From Dallia pectoralis (taxonomy: Eukaryota > Chordata > Actinopteri > Esociformes > Umbridae): a stretch of 64,000 bases of DNA. Positions 11,740-24,345 of the stretch are shown piece after piece (within the stretch, counting starts at the first letter, position 1; each line of letters begins with the position of its first letter). Below the pieces are notes generated by a model. That model was given only the letters and a program-made list of their open reading frames with translations. It was not told the DNA's origin and did no database searches. The DNA is taken from the NCBI GenBank assembly GCA_029465975.1, contig CM055739.1, forward strand, positions 12,433,449-12,497,448, given 5' to 3'. The translations under genes and the position numbers were made by a program.

Positions 11740-13525
11740 ACTTACCATCTGTAACATTTCACAGAAACAAAACACTGGATTAATACAATACACTGTAGAT
11801 TTGAAAAATTGTGGATTAAAAAAATACAATGTAGATTAAAAAAACGGGATTAATAAAATACACTGTAGATTTGAAGAAATGGGGATTAATAAAATACACT
11901 GTAGATAAAAAAGTGGATAGAAAAATACACTAGATTAAAAAAATGGATTAATAAAATACACTGTATATAAAAAACTGGATTCATAGAATACACTGTGGAT
12001 TAATACAATACACTGTATATTTGAAAAACTGTGGATTAATAAAATACACTGTGGATTAATAAAATGCACTGTAGATCAAAACAGGAATAATAAAATATAC
12101 TCTGTGGATTAATACAATGCACAGTATATTAATACAATACACAGTATATTAATACAATACACAGTAGATTAATAAAATACACAGTAGATTAATAAAATAC
12201 ACAGTAGATTAATAAAATACACAGTAGATAAATACAATACACAGTAGATAAATACAATACACAGTAGATAAATACAATACACAGTAGATAAATACAATAC
12301 ACAGTAGATAAATACAATACACAGTAGATAAATACAATACACAGTAGATAAATACAATACACAGTAGATAAATAAAATACACAGTAGATAAATAAGATAC
12401 ACAGTAGATAAATACGATACACAGTAGATGTACACAATACACAGTAGATTAATAAAACACACAGTAGATAAATACAATACACAGTAGATAAATACAATAC
12501 ACAGTATATTAATACAATACACAGTATATTAATACAATACACAGTATATTAATACAATACACAGTAGATTAATAAAATACACAGTAGATAAATACAATAC
12601 ACAGTAGATAAATACAATACACAGTAGATAAATACAATACACAGTAGATAAATACAATACACAGTAGATAAATACAATACACTGTAGATAAATACAATAC
12701 ACAGTAGATACATACAATACACAGTAGATACATACAATACACAGTAGATACATACAATACACAGTAGATAAATACAATACACAGTAGATAAATACAATAC
12801 ACAGTAGATAAATACAATACACAGTAGATAAATACAATACACAGTAGATAAATAAAATACGCAGTATATTAATACAATACGCAGTAGATACATACAATAC
12901 GCAGTAGATACATACAATACGCAGTAGATACATACAATACGCAGTAGATACATACAATACGCAGTAGATACATACAATACGCAGTAGATACATACAATAC
13001 GCAGTAGATACATACAATACGCAGTAGATACATACAATACGCAGTAGATACATACAATACGCAGTAGATACATACAATACGCAGTAGATACATACAATAC
13101 GCAGTAGATACATACAATACGCAGTAGATACATACAATACGCAGTAGATACATACAATACGCAGTAGATACATACAATACGCAGTAGATACATACAATAC
13201 GCAGTAGATACATACAATACGCAGTAGATACATACAATTCGCAGTAGATACATACAATACACAGTAGATACATACAATACACAGTAGATACATACAATAC
13301 ACAGTAGATACATACAATACACAGTAGATACATACAATACACAGTAGATACATACAATACACAGTAGATACATACAATACACAGTAGATTTATGCAATAC
13401 ACAGTATAGTAATACAATACACAGTGGATGCACACAATAAACAGTATATTAATACAATACACAGTATATTAATACAATACACAGTGGATGCACACAATAC
13501 ACAGTAGATGTGCACAATACACTGG
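11740..13525. repeat. 20-bp minisatellite, about 70 clean copies plus a degenerate leading edge
   Basis: From about 12104 to 13520 the unit is 20 bp, aatacaatacacagtagata, in such strict register that every 60 bases hold three copies. The flank 11740-12100 has diverged, length-variable forms (aaaatacactgtagatt). Internal blocks are homogeneous: an aatacaatac-acagtagata block (12221-12860), a catacaatac-gcagtagata block of about 18 units (12881-13240), then catacaatac-acagtagata (13261-13380). Minus-strand frames of up to 294 codons (LLCIVFIYCVLYLST-type) are products of the stop-free unit. Confidence 0.97.
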
Positions 13526-14047
13526 ATTAATAACATGTTGATTTTAAAGGTTCCTGTTCCATTCTCAGCAGGATCTCCATTGACAGACTGACTGCTTTGC
13601 CACACAGTATTCTTTAAATTTCATTAAATGTTAAAAAATGTTTGTCTTTGGTTATTTGAAGTAGTGAACTGTTGTAATTTTGTCTAACCTGTGGGAAGGT
13701 TTGTGAATAGACATTGCCATTGAGGAATACCGGTCAGAACTACATTCTATGTCTGCGATATTGGACTTTTCTTAGTACCATGTTATGTAGGTACATTTGT
13801 TAATATAATTCCAATTGAATTTACAAATACATACTTGAAGTTGAGATTGTGTTGTGTCATTTACCGTTCGTTATTATTCATAGATCCTGGGGTATTAGGA
13901 AAAGTTCATGAACTCATAAATCCTCTGTAGTGGTTTAAATGACTGACAGACTGATGACATGAATGATCACCTCAAAAAGGAGAAACCGTACCTTTGCTCT
14001 GGTAGGCCATCTTACCTGGCACCCTGAATAAAAGAATCCCAAACAGT

Positions 14048-14255
14048 TATTGTGTGTGCTGTGGCTGTATGTGCTGTGGCTGTATGTGCTGTGGCTGTAT
14101 ATGTGCTGTGTCTGTATGTGCTGTGGCTGTGTGTGTGTGTGTGTGCGTGCTGTGTCTGTGTGTGTATGTGCTGTGTGTGTATGTGCCTGTGTATGTGGTG
14201 TGTCTGTATGTGCCTGTGTGTGTGCATGTGCCTTTGTGTGTGTATGTGTGTGATG
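14048..14255. repeat. Degenerate TG-rich repeat
   Basis: Begins with three clean 16-bp copies of gctgtggctgtatgtg and decays into irregular tgtgtgtatgtgcctg sequence. Non-coding; Val/Cys-rich open frames follow from composition. Confidence 0.85.
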
Positions 14256-16204
14256 AAGGCGTTAGTCCAGACCTGTATGTCCTGTGTTGTTTGCCGCTGC
14301 CTCTAATGGGATAAGGCCATTTTAATCCCTCTGTGATTCAGGAAGGGGCCGGACAGGGGCCGAGGGGAGGGGGAGTAGTGGGAGACGGACAGGGGTCGGC
14401 CCTCACAAAGCACCAGGCACAGGGGGGAACAATGGGCCTGTGGCAGGCCACGACAGCAGATGTAATTAAAGAGATTAGACAGGGAAGTGAGGAAAAGAGC
14501 AGCGCGGGGCGGGTGGGGGGGCCTGGGTGGTGTGGAGAACGGCTCCTCCGTAAACAGTAATGATGTGGTAATGAAGCCTGCCAGAAGACCGGGCCTCTAT
14601 CGGGTTTCTGTTTCCTCACATCCGAATAGTTTAAAATGCCCACCGTGGCAGATTTACTGAGCTAAAGCTCAGAAAGGGAAAGTGATGCCCGTGTGGAGAA
14701 TCGGTATGAACTTGGGGTCTGTTTCCATCGCGGGATGTGTCTTCGGTGGTTCGCCCTTTACCAAAGCATTGACACGTGCAGTGTGCCTGGTGTCATGGAC
14801 CTTGGCTGGCAGTGTCAGAGAACAGAGGGGAATGCAGACGGCTGGGCTCCCCGAGTAACGAACGCCATTATGAATGCAAGAGGAGACCCCAAATGAGGCA
14901 CGAAAGACCGCGCAGTAACCAGGGTGATCCAGGGAAGGAACAGCTATGGGTGGACCTGACCAAGGAAGTCTTCTCCCACACCACTAGGTATATGTCTGTC
15001 TCCATGGTGAACTATACAGACCATAATATGTTCAGCTGTCATGGAGCCTCTATAGACGAGTACAGCTGCAACATGGGTTACTGTTGGCGTCGGTTCCTCA
15101 CGTTTTCGTATTAATTAAAATTCATTATTAAATTACATTATTTACGAATGAGCTGAATTAATTGACTGAATGGAACTAGGATTGTCTCGGCCCAATTCAA
15201 ATAATGTTTCTCCTTTCCCAAACAATTCTTTACATATGCAAGACAACATGAGTTTGATTTCTAGAAGCTAATGAGTTACTTCAAACATGTCATGAATTAT
15301 TTGCCAATATTGTAATCGATACACATTTCATTGCAGATGGTTTATGGGTATTCTCAAAGTTTTGTTTGTCTTTAGTGTAGTTTTTTTCTTGCTTCTATTA
15401 CTGAATATTGATTACTACTTCATTGACTAAGGTTTCACCACTGAGTTGTTAGGTTGTCTTCATTCATCTTAAGGTGAATATACTTACTGTGCAACTCCCC
15501 TGAACTACTAAAATGTAAATATAAAAACGTTATTTAGGAAATCCAGGCACCAGAAGTTATTTCCACAGTGTCTTTATGTTAATACCGGTAGATAAACTAG
15601 CACAATTGAATAACTTTATTTTATACTTCTAACATGTTATTAAGTAATATATGATGCTGAAACTGGAATGTTATTGAAAATACATTTGTATCAAAATTAT
15701 AAATGTTTGTAGGTGAGTATTTTCTGTTACCTTTTTTGAAAGAACACAGTGACAAACAAATTGTTTAATAAACTGTCATTCAGTAAATGTACCTTTTAAT
15801 GATATCATTAGTCACATCGGAATGTTACATTTGAAGTTGTGCAGTGTGCAAGCCTTCAGTCAGGTGGTGTCGACACATGTATACAATGGATCAGTTTACT
15901 GTCTCCTACATCCCACTTTGACGGCCTCCTACATCACTTCAAAACACACAACAGCAACACAATGCATTCATTGATGCATTTAGTTCCCAATGCGAATGCT
16001 ATTGTACATCTTAAATTTGCTTTGATGTTTTCATAGCTGAATATAATGTTAGTTTTCATAATAAAGGTTTCTCATATCTTTCGATTTTTTGGTAGTTGTG
16101 CTGGATTTCCTTATATATGAGAGAGACAGTAAGTGGCAGCATTCTTAAACCAGCTCCTATTAGCCCGCTGTAGTTTCAGAGTTTGCTTTCTATCAGTATT
16201 AATC

Positions 16205-16385
16205 ATAGGGGGTTAATTTGAAGCTCAGACAAGTTGCTGTTAATTTAGTGATGGGGGACATGCTAGAGTGAAAAGCTGAGGTCCTGACCAATCCCCTTGG
16301 GACTCGTTTATCAGCCAACCGCGACGGCCCGGCTTGATTACAATTTGCAAAAAAATTCATTAGTTAGCAGGGCAATTGTCAGATC
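16205..16385. promoter_or_regulatory. Candidate conserved non-coding element downstream of gbx2
   Basis: A high-complexity block with several homeodomain-type ATTA/TAAT cores (for example gttaatttag, cttgattaca, ttcattagttagc) and GC-rich pieces inside AT-rich surroundings. It ends at a CA run at 16390. The combination resembles vertebrate developmental enhancers, but no alignment was possible, so this rests on appearance and position. Confidence 0.3.
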
Positions 16386-18651
16386 TCGCACACACACACA
16401 CACACACACACACCTCACTACTCTATATTGCTTACTCCATCTGACAGATCCTTGTCGAAAAATTAAGTAGGCTACAAATTTAACTGTGTGTTCTTTCGGC
16501 TATAGCAAATTTGTATTGGATTATTTTTAATGGACATATTTTGTTGTAGGTTATCTAGTAGGTTATCATCAGCATGAGTGGCTCTCGGTTAGAATAATGT
16601 GTGGAGTTGTGTGGAACAGATATCCTCCTCCCAGGGAGCTCATCTGTTCCCAAGGCTGTTGGTGAAGCTCACCGGGAGCAGAAGATGCCCATAAATCTGA
16701 TCTTTACAATAAGTCACTCTTTCTGCTGGAATGACGGGGTGAGAATAAAAAAATGTGCTTGGAGAATTTCAAACGATCAATCACTAATGCAAAATAAATG
16801 TGCGTGCGTTTGGATATGCTAAAATATTATTTTGTAAGCAATGTCAAGATACACGTATATGCTACAAATGTCTATTTAAACACAGTAGGCCTATACATCA
16901 CGTGTATCTTATCAGGCTTAATGCAATAAATGGCATAAATGGTGATAACAGTTGCTCTGTTGCCCTGGGGAATAAGAGGAGGATAAAGAGCCGGCAACCG
17001 GACAGAACGGCCATTAAATACTGGAACAACATCTCTAAGGATGCTTTAGTGGAGAAATAATGACAGTGGTCCTGTCTGAGGAATCATGGGCTTAATCAAG
17101 ACCCAACGCTCGAGAATAATCATTTAGGTATGATGAAATTGGTCCATGGAAAAGCCTAATCGTCGATTACACTGATGCACGATGCTTAGTTAAACTTTTT
17201 TGAATATTGTAAAATTATTAACACATTTTCCCATTGGATGTTTACGTCCAATCATGCTAACATCAAGCAAAACAACATAAACTCATCATTTTTTTACGGA
17301 TTTCTTTTAAAGGTGTTCAGACCTTGAGCTCTTGTCCATTTATCTTCAGCATGTCATGTTTTGTGTTGCTGCTGCTCCTGCAACACATCCAAATATCCAA
17401 ATTAAATTTGCCTATTGAATCTTCAAATGTTTAGCCATATTTATTGTCCAAACTAATAACCTATTTTAAAATAACTTAATTATGATGATCAATATTTGTA
17501 TTTTATATTTGCGTACAACCTAACACAGATAAAAGCATTCTTAAAATAAATTATTTTGCTAATTTACTATATTAACAATCTATCCTACGAACTGTCATTA
17601 ATCATTGTGGTGTGGTAGGTTATTTTGTGGAGGGGCAAACAAATGTATAGCAGATTTACGCAGGAAGCATCACCAACAGATGAGCAAAATCAATGCCACC
17701 TTCGCAGGTCTACAACCGGAGATCACAAGGTCAGATAGTCCTGCAAGTAAATTGTACTTTTCTCGGCAATGATATCAAAATTAATAAATAAAGTAAATAT
17801 TATTGGTAAACCAATTTGGCGCACAGACGCGTGCCAAATAACACTGGTGGCCAGTGCGCGTGCCCTCGCCGTCTGGATCCCAGTCCTCTGCGCCCCTTTC
17901 CCGTAAATTAGGAGGATAGCGGGGCTGGTCAGACTGGGGCCGGAGATCAAGGCTGACCCGAACAGCCGTGGTTCGTGACGTTTCACTCCAGGGTGATGGT
18001 GTTCCGCACAGCGCGTGACCTTGGGTTTTCATCCACCCTGACTGATGCGACCCACCCCCTGTCATAACACCAAATTGCGTCGCAGAGCGAGATCTTCTTA
18101 AATATATAGAGGTTGACATGCCTCCGGTTGATTCGCTCTAACATACGCGACGAGGTTGGCCTTAATTCCAGGGGGTGGAGGTGTAAAACTGTCTTCTTCC
18201 TGGCTGACTGCATGGCTTTACTATGGAAAAGACTGGTCAAGGCTCTGCAATATAAAGATGCACTGTTGTATGTTGAGAAATTACAAATAAAATGTAATTG
18301 TATGATTAATTATAATGTTCTTACTAGAAAATAATAAATAATATAACTTGAATAGTAGTCATAGTGGTAATACAATGTAATATTATCAATAAAATCTAAA
18401 CGAGATTTTTATATTTGACGATTTGCTGTCAACACGTTGTGTAATCCCAAATTAGAAGGTGATAAAGGCAAAAACAAGAGCATTATGGTAAAAACAGGAA
18501 CAAACAATTAAAATAACATATCCCAAAATACCTGTAAGCTTGACCGTATGTTCTATTTAGGCTATTTGTTAAATTTAAATTCAAAGGAACTATCATAGAT
18601 CTGAATGACAAACAACGGAGATTTTTTTTACATAATCAGAATGCTTTCATC

Positions 18652-18657
18652 TTTAAT
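18652..18657 (-). terminator. gbx2: Candidate gbx2 polyadenylation signal (ATTAAA)
   Basis: On the minus strand an ATTAAA variant signal lies about 800 bases after the gbx2 stop codon. An A-rich stretch follows it, where the genomic sequence reads tttttttt on the + strand at about 18622-18629. I saw no canonical AATAAA closer on this strand. A 3'UTR of roughly 0.8 kb would result. Weak by itself. Confidence 0.35.
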
Positions 18658-18886
18658 GCACACTATAATATTTACTCAATAAGTCATGGAATGTTAGTTA
18701 CTTTTTGCACAATATTAAACGAATATAGCAGCGTGCTTCTTGATGATTGAAAAAATCACAATGAGGGAAAAAGATTTCAACTGGAATCGACTGGTAACAG
18801 AAACCAAATCTGAGAACCAATAGGTTTTTTAGAGGAACTTTTTTGTGCAGGTGATGGTTGATGAGTTGTCCTGTGTTAGATAAGTA

Positions 18887-18888
18887 GG

Positions 18889-18920
<32 letters not shown>
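18887..18920. repeat. Short GT microsatellite
   Basis: About 15 GT repeats, inside what is probably the gbx2 3'UTR or just beyond it. Confidence 0.9.
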
Positions 18921-18923
<3 letters not shown>

Positions 18924-19460
18924 GGGGAGGGGTGATAATTGATGTAATCTTAAATGTAATTAATAAAGCTGCTGCTTTTGATTCAAGGCCGATTCATATG
19001 TGATTTGTGCGAGCTGCAAAAACAATAACAATACAAGTAGTCAGAATCAGCAGCAAATACAAACGTCAAAAAAATCATAAAAGTGGCCTATCATTTTTCA
19101 TTTTCTCGGAAATATACAGTTGGAATTCGTTTTTCTCCTGTTTGGTCCCATGTCGGTTATAGATAAGGGTCCAACTCAATATTTACACTTGCAACCAGGA
19201 TTATAAATAGGTAAAGTCACAATTTAGATGTGTTTGTCTTAGTGTTCAGTCAACAGGCAGTTGGATCGATTCAGCAGTAAAGCAGGGCAAATGAAACACA
19301 CGTGGGCTACCATCAAATTATATGTGATTTCCTCCGCGGTATACAGTGACTCCCGAAAGGATCAAACTGGTTCATACTGATCAGTAGTCCCACAGTGACA
19401 CGTGCTGTCTGAAACAGTATTACCCGAGTCAGTATCTGGTCCATCAGCACCATATAGATG

Positions 19461-19972
19461 TTAGGGTCTGGCCTGTTCTAACTGCTGGTGCTGACTCCTT
19501 ATTGCAAACCGGCTGACGTGCACAGGGATGGGCACCACGATTTTGGGGTTCCTAGACGGCTCTCCGGTTTTGGAGTTGACGTTGCCGGCCTTCACGCGTT
19601 TCCACTTGGCCCTGCGGTTCTGGAACCAGATCTTGACTTGAACCTCGCTGAGTTTCAGGGCGTGCGCGATCTGCGAGCGTTCCGTCAGCGACAGGTACTT
19701 CTTACAGTGGAACTCCTTCTCGAGTTCCAAGAGCTGCTCGCTCGTAAACGCGGTTCTGCGTCGCCGGTTCTTGCCGGTAGATGTGGTGCTGCCCGTGCCA
19801 TTGGAACCGGGGACGCAGTCCTCCCCGTTGCCGTCGCCGTCGTCTTTCTGGCACATCGAGTTGCCGGTCATGTTGTCATCGGAGCTGTAGTCCAAATCGC
19901 TGTCCATTGAAAAGCTCTCATCTTTTCTATTGCACTCGTCCTCTTTCGGGTCTTCTTTGCTGTTGGTTCTGG
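19461..19972 (-). CDS. gbx2: gbx2 exon 2 (homeodomain exon)
   Basis: Begins after a ccaaacag acceptor, takes one base from exon 1 to complete an Ala codon, and ends in TAA at 19461-19463. It encodes the acidic Ser-rich linker and the whole homeodomain (from about NRRRRTAFTSEQLLELEKEF through WFQNRRAKWKRVK), then the Gbx tail with NPKIVVPIPVHVSRFAI. No frameshift or substitution in DNA-contact residues was seen: Asn51 of the WFQN motif and the N-terminal arm RRRR are intact. Confidence 0.97.
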
Positions 19973-21400
19973 CTGTTTGGCAAAGGAAAAGAAAAAACAG
20001 GTTAAAGTACATTGAGACCAAAATATAAAAACAACTCATCTCCATTGCTGATTTTACCCGTTAATCTGCCAAACGAGCAACTTAATATGTACAGGTAATA
20101 ACGATATAGGCCTACTGTTAAAATTTACATTAACCCGATGTGTGCTTGTCCACCAGTATTACGCATTACTAAACGTCACATATAGTGATTGAAGAAAACA
20201 AAATAGTCAATAAAAGTATGTCTATAGTTACAAACAAATCGGAAACAGAAGAGATTGGGTTACTGGTGAATAGGTAAATGTATAGTAACTATATCAGAAC
20301 AAAAGCAATATTCAGTCGTCTAATATAAAATACCCATAGATTGGAATAGAGGTATTTAGTTAGGCCCTATAAATTACTCGGTCGACACGGGATCACAGTA
20401 TTAGACATTAAAATACTACAGGCGCTAATTAGATCCTTCAATTAAACTAGACTAATTTAGTTAGAAGGCAGTTTACCCCCTAGGCACTATTTCTCGAAAC
20501 CCCTGAATTCAACGTATTTGATAAGCGTATCATGTCAAGCTTATAGCGCCCATAAATACAAACGCATCCATGTAAATAATTTCATGAAAATTACATTTCA
20601 ACTAGTCACTGTGATATCTCTGGACTTCAATCGTTGTAAGCCCATAAGACCCTGTTTTTAAACTAGAAGGATGCAATATTTGTATTGACCTTGTTCAGAT
20701 GTAACATCCATATTCGCAAAGCGTAATAAACTGAGGTTAAGTCTATAATCCTACACAAATACAAATGAGTCTTCGTATTAATAATAGGCATATTAATCTG
20801 CTGTTATAGCTTCATGCAAACAATACTAAACGATGTGAATATGTGAGGCCTGAGTCAATTCAAACCTATTACTGTGGGCCTATTACCTGTAGATGATTGC
20901 ACTGGGTCTGGATCGTGGTAGGACGGGAGTGCCGCTGAGTCCTTCCCTAAATACGTCTTTCCCTCGTCCCCATCCAAACGAATGTCCTGAGATTTGTCGA
21001 AGACCGCATGGAGGGACTGCGAACCGAACTTTCTTGCCGCCTCCTGGTGTTGCTGTGAAGCCGAGAAGCCTCCGGGCAGGCTGGCCATGAGGGTGGAGGT
21101 GAGCGCCATGCCCTGGGCCAGGCTGGAGCAGAACGAGCTCTGCAGACTGGGGATCTGGTGGTGCGGATGGGTAGCCGAGAGCCCCTGCTGCAGGGCGGAC
21201 TGGGGCAAGCCAGGGGGCGGCGGAGGGGGCGGCGGTAGTACCACGGACCGGTACGGCATGAACATGGGGTAACCGGTGTAGACAAAGTGTCCCGGGCTGG
21301 GCTGCGGGGGCCCGCCGATCAGAGAGTCGATACTGAAGGCAGTGGTGCTTCCCAGTGGGCGCTGCATCATCATAAACGAGGGACTGAACGCTGCACACAT
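19461..21400 (-). CDS. gbx2: gbx2 homeobox gene, complete, two coding exons
   Basis: Gbx2 is a nuclear homeodomain transcription factor needed to position the midbrain-hindbrain boundary, in opposition to Otx2, and for anterior hindbrain patterning. Joined exons 21400-20887 and 19972-19461 encode 341 residues plus stop, about the length of other vertebrate Gbx2 proteins. Visible features are an eh1-type repressor motif FSIDSLI at residues 22-28, a poly-proline run in the N-terminal half, an acidic/Ser segment (DSDLDYSSDDN) near 195-205, and a homeodomain at about 240-299 with the recognition helix KIWFQNRRAKWK. The C-terminus SQHQQLEQARP is typical of Gbx. I chose the ATG at 21400 because MCAAFSPSFMMMQRPLGS aligns with the known family start; an in-frame ATG at 21424 adds eight unconserved residues. 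It is transcribed opposite to agap1 and in the same direction as iqca1. Confidence 0.96.
19973..20886 (-). other. gbx2: gbx2 intron
   Basis: A single 914-bp intron with donor gtaata and acceptor ccaaacag on the minus strand. AT-rich, no repeats, no other exon seen. It splits the coding region after the first base of a codon, at residue 172. Confidence 0.95.
20887..21400 (-). CDS. gbx2: gbx2 exon 1 coding part
   Basis: Encodes residues 1-171 plus one base. It starts MCAAFSPSFMMMQRPLGS and includes the eh1-like FSIDSLI, SPGHFVYTGYPMFMPYR, a run of eight prolines, HPHHQIPSLQ and SSLAQGMALTSTLMASLPGG. All are recognisable Gbx2 N-terminal blocks. The second residue is Cys where other Gbx2 proteins I recall have Ser (a single G/C-type codon change). 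The GC-rich antisense frames over this exon are shadows. Confidence 0.96.
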
Positions 21401-22020
21401 ATGACCTGCTGGAAGGAATGTCAATCAAGGAAACGTGACCGGAGACAATTAGGTGGCGATGCCCCTTTCTGGGATTTCTGTCGAGTGTTCCGAACCAATT
21501 GCACAACCCTAAGAGTTACTCGGTTAAAAACCGGCCGTAAAAACGTGGACGTTTCAGTAATCCTGTGCTTGTTCGTATTTCGCGAATAAATAAAATCATC
21601 CCATCAACATTGTAGTGGATCCCAGACCCAAGTGGAGCGCAGCAGCAAACTTGGGGTAGTTAGTTGAGCGAGTGTTCCGCTTTGGTTTGGGTCGGGGTAT
21701 ATCGCATTCCCAAGTGCCAATCAGTAGGCTATCCGGGAACCGTCTCTGACGATGTGACCATTTGACAATATCAATGTTCACGTCGACGATATACTCGGTT
21801 TTCGCACGTCTGAGTGAAGTGATGCCCCACACGGTTCTACAACATCCAGATGTTAAGCAATGACTTTAAATTCCGCTCCCTCCGTTTAATCGGCTCTTCA
21901 CCGCGCACGGACCGCCCTTTCAGCAAACGCTCGCATTTCATTGGTCGCTGCTAAATATTGCGCTGGCTGTCATTCGTCACCTAAACCTGAAAGGACTGGG
22001 TTCCGTTTTTAAGACATAAA
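21401..22020 (-). promoter_or_regulatory. gbx2: Probable gbx2 5'UTR and promoter region
   Basis: Unique sequence upstream of the gbx2 start, more GC-rich than its surroundings. On the minus strand there is a CCAAT box (gaccaatgaaat, + strand about 21937-21948) flanked by a GC-rich segment with caccgcgcacgg on the + strand. No clear TATA box was placed. The transcription start cannot be determined from sequence alone. Confidence 0.4.
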
Positions 22021-23279
22021 TGCCAATTACATGGATTCGCAGAGAGTGAGCGAACACACCCCGAGGGACCATAATACAAGTGGGAATTAGGCTACACGAG
22101 TTATATGCATACATGTTGGCTACAACTATCTCCTTCACAACATGCAATGTATAAATTATACAAATAAATATGTGAGTATATGTGAAGTGAGAAATGCTTA
22201 AAAAACTATTTTGCACACAATTATTTTTCAGCAATTCTTAAATACTATTGAGAATAGGTTGGATACATAGGTGTAGTGATTTAAATTAACATGCTCCAAC
22301 GTCCCATCTTTGCAATTCAGCCATTTGGCCACTATGAGAAAAAAACTGTCCTCCGATATGAGTTACTGGAAGCTTTGAGTGTACTATAAGTCAATTTTCA
22401 CTACTGGTCAAGCCAATACACAGTGCCTTTCGGGTAAAAATGTGAGATGAAGAGGAGATTGAAAGGAGATGGAGAAGAGGAACAGAGAGCCGACCTTGCC
22501 ACCTCGACCAGCCCCGTCTTCCCTTAATGCCAGCAGACCTGACCCTTGTCCATCATCCCCAGTGAGTTATCCACCATCACTCACCTCCCATTGCACTTGC
22601 TACAGAGTTTCTGATCAACATATTGAGAGCATATTTAGGAAGGTGAGCTGATAGGAATGTAATCTACAGAGATAATGTCAATCAGTCATAACAGCTGGCT
22701 AAGCATTATAATAGCCTATATAAAAATGAAACATATATAGGCCTACATGCATGTGATTGTTCTGATTGGGTTAGCCGGTTTACAATAAAGCCCCTATATA
22801 CAATAAAGCCCCCAGGCATTCTGTGTCGTGCGTAATAACAATAATTAGAATCATCATAATAAAACTAATGCCGAAAACACCTTGAGCCTCATTGTTTCAA
22901 AATATGCTGTTAAGCAGACGTGAGCAGAAATCACCACGCGGCTAGATCCCTGTCCGGCTATTGTTTGTGCTATTTCAAAAGCACTCTTGATATGAGTCAG
23001 TAGTCACAGTGCCTATTGATGTCCATGATGACCAATAAACGTCAGTGATATGAATAACACATATCCGTGCAGTGTTACAGCCAGCCTCTGACGACACTGC
23101 CGTGCTTTAATGTCAGTCGGCCTGGCTGTTAATAGAGGGGTGGCTGCTGTGGTCCAAACTGCCAAACTGCGACCCCCCCAAAAAAATCCCTCATCACCAA
23201 TCCGTTGGCGTGAATGGGAACCCCCAAACCCCCCCTCCCCTTTCCCCCAGAACCCCACTCTTTGTGGTCCCCTCCTTTT

Positions 23280-23515
23280 TCCTCCAGGGTCATCGGGACA
23301 CCATCTCATTAAAGGCTGCCCGATCCACAACTGCAATGCAGACATTAAATAGCAGTATTTTTCAATTAGGGCTGACAAATTCAATCAAAATTCCATAGAT
23401 TAGGATGAAATGAGGCATGGGTCATTTACAAGGGGATTTAATTGCACAGCCATTAGACAAATAGTACAGCAGTCACTGTCTCATTATCAATCATGTGGGA
23501 ACATCAATAGTAAAG
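23280..23515. promoter_or_regulatory. Candidate conserved non-coding element upstream of gbx2
   Basis: A block of unique sequence with closely spaced homeodomain-type cores and balanced composition (for example tttttcaattagggctgac, ggggatttaattgcacagcc, tctcattatcaatcatgtgg). It ends just before a simple GT array. It lies about 1.9-2.1 kb upstream of the gbx2 start codon. Conservation is not tested; the call is from appearance. Confidence 0.3.
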
Positions 23516-23567
23516 TCCAGTAAGGCTGGGAGATGGGGAGGAGAGGGAGTGTGTGAGTAACTGAGGG

Positions 23568-23682
<115 letters not shown>

Positions 23683-24057
23683 GCTTCACTAATACACTAC
23701 ACTGCCACAACTGCTGAACCGCTAATAAATACCTATTTTCTACTAAATGATCCAGTTTAATTAACAACATGGATTATGATCGGAATGAGATTTAATGGAG
23801 CTTCGCCTGCTGCCGAGGGCCCTCATCCATTGTAGCGAGGAAGAGGAAGGGGAACACAGCCTAAATAAACTAGAGGTTTGTCCAAGTGGTGCTTAACGCT
23901 CGAACAATAACATACTACGACTTAACTTGAGCTAAATAAGGAGTTTTACCTAATTATAACAAGGGCCGATAACTCAATTGTTTACAAAGTGAACTGGGAA
24001 ACAATAAAAAAAAATGTATGAATCACAACAATGCCTTAGAATAAGGGCTTTCTGAGC

Positions 24058-24345
24058 TCATCTCATCTCATCTCATCTTCAACCGCTTTTCCGGGGTCGG
24101 GTCGCGGGGGTAGCAGCTCTAGCAGGGGACCCCAAACTTCCCTTTCCCGGGCAACATTAGCCAGCTCTGACTGGGGAATCCCGAGGCGTTCCCAGGCCAG
24201 TGTGGAGATATAATCTCTCCACCTAGTCCTGGGTCTTCCCCGAGGTCTCCTCCCAGCTGGACGTGCCTGGAACACCTCTCTAGGGAGGCGCCCAGGTGGC
24301 ATTCTTACAAGATGCCCGAACCACCTCAACTGGCTCCTTTCTGAG
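24058..24345 (-). mobile_element. 3' fragment of a non-LTR retrotransposon (RTE/Rex3-like)
   Basis: On the minus strand the sequence encodes SQLRWFGHLVRMPPGRLPRE, then RPRGRPRTRWRDYIS, LAWERLGIPQSEL and REVWGPLLELLPPRPDPG, the C-terminal end of a very common fish LINE ORF2. It ends in a gatgagatgagatgag tail, as expected of RTE-type elements that finish in short tandem repeats. Only about 290 bp remain, so it is a dead 5'-truncated copy. Placement in the Rex3 group is from memory of the family and its tail, not from a search. Confidence 0.7.

Larger units (their letters stand above)
13526..18629. other. AT-rich flank downstream of gbx2, no gene seen
   Basis: About 5 kb between the 20-bp array and the presumed 3' end of gbx2. 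It is mostly unique and AT-rich, with a degenerate tgtgctgtggc-type repeat at 14048-14255, a CA run at 16390-16413, and candidate conserved non-coding DNA near 16205-16385. I recognise no exon, RNA gene or transposon. Such a flank next to a developmental homeobox gene is a natural place for enhancers, but that is inference. Confidence 0.5.

Noticed and set aside
12169..13462. Minus-strand frames of up to 294 codons rich in Tyr, Cys, Leu and Ile, resembling membrane proteins
   Set aside because: They are translations of the 20-bp array, open in all registers.
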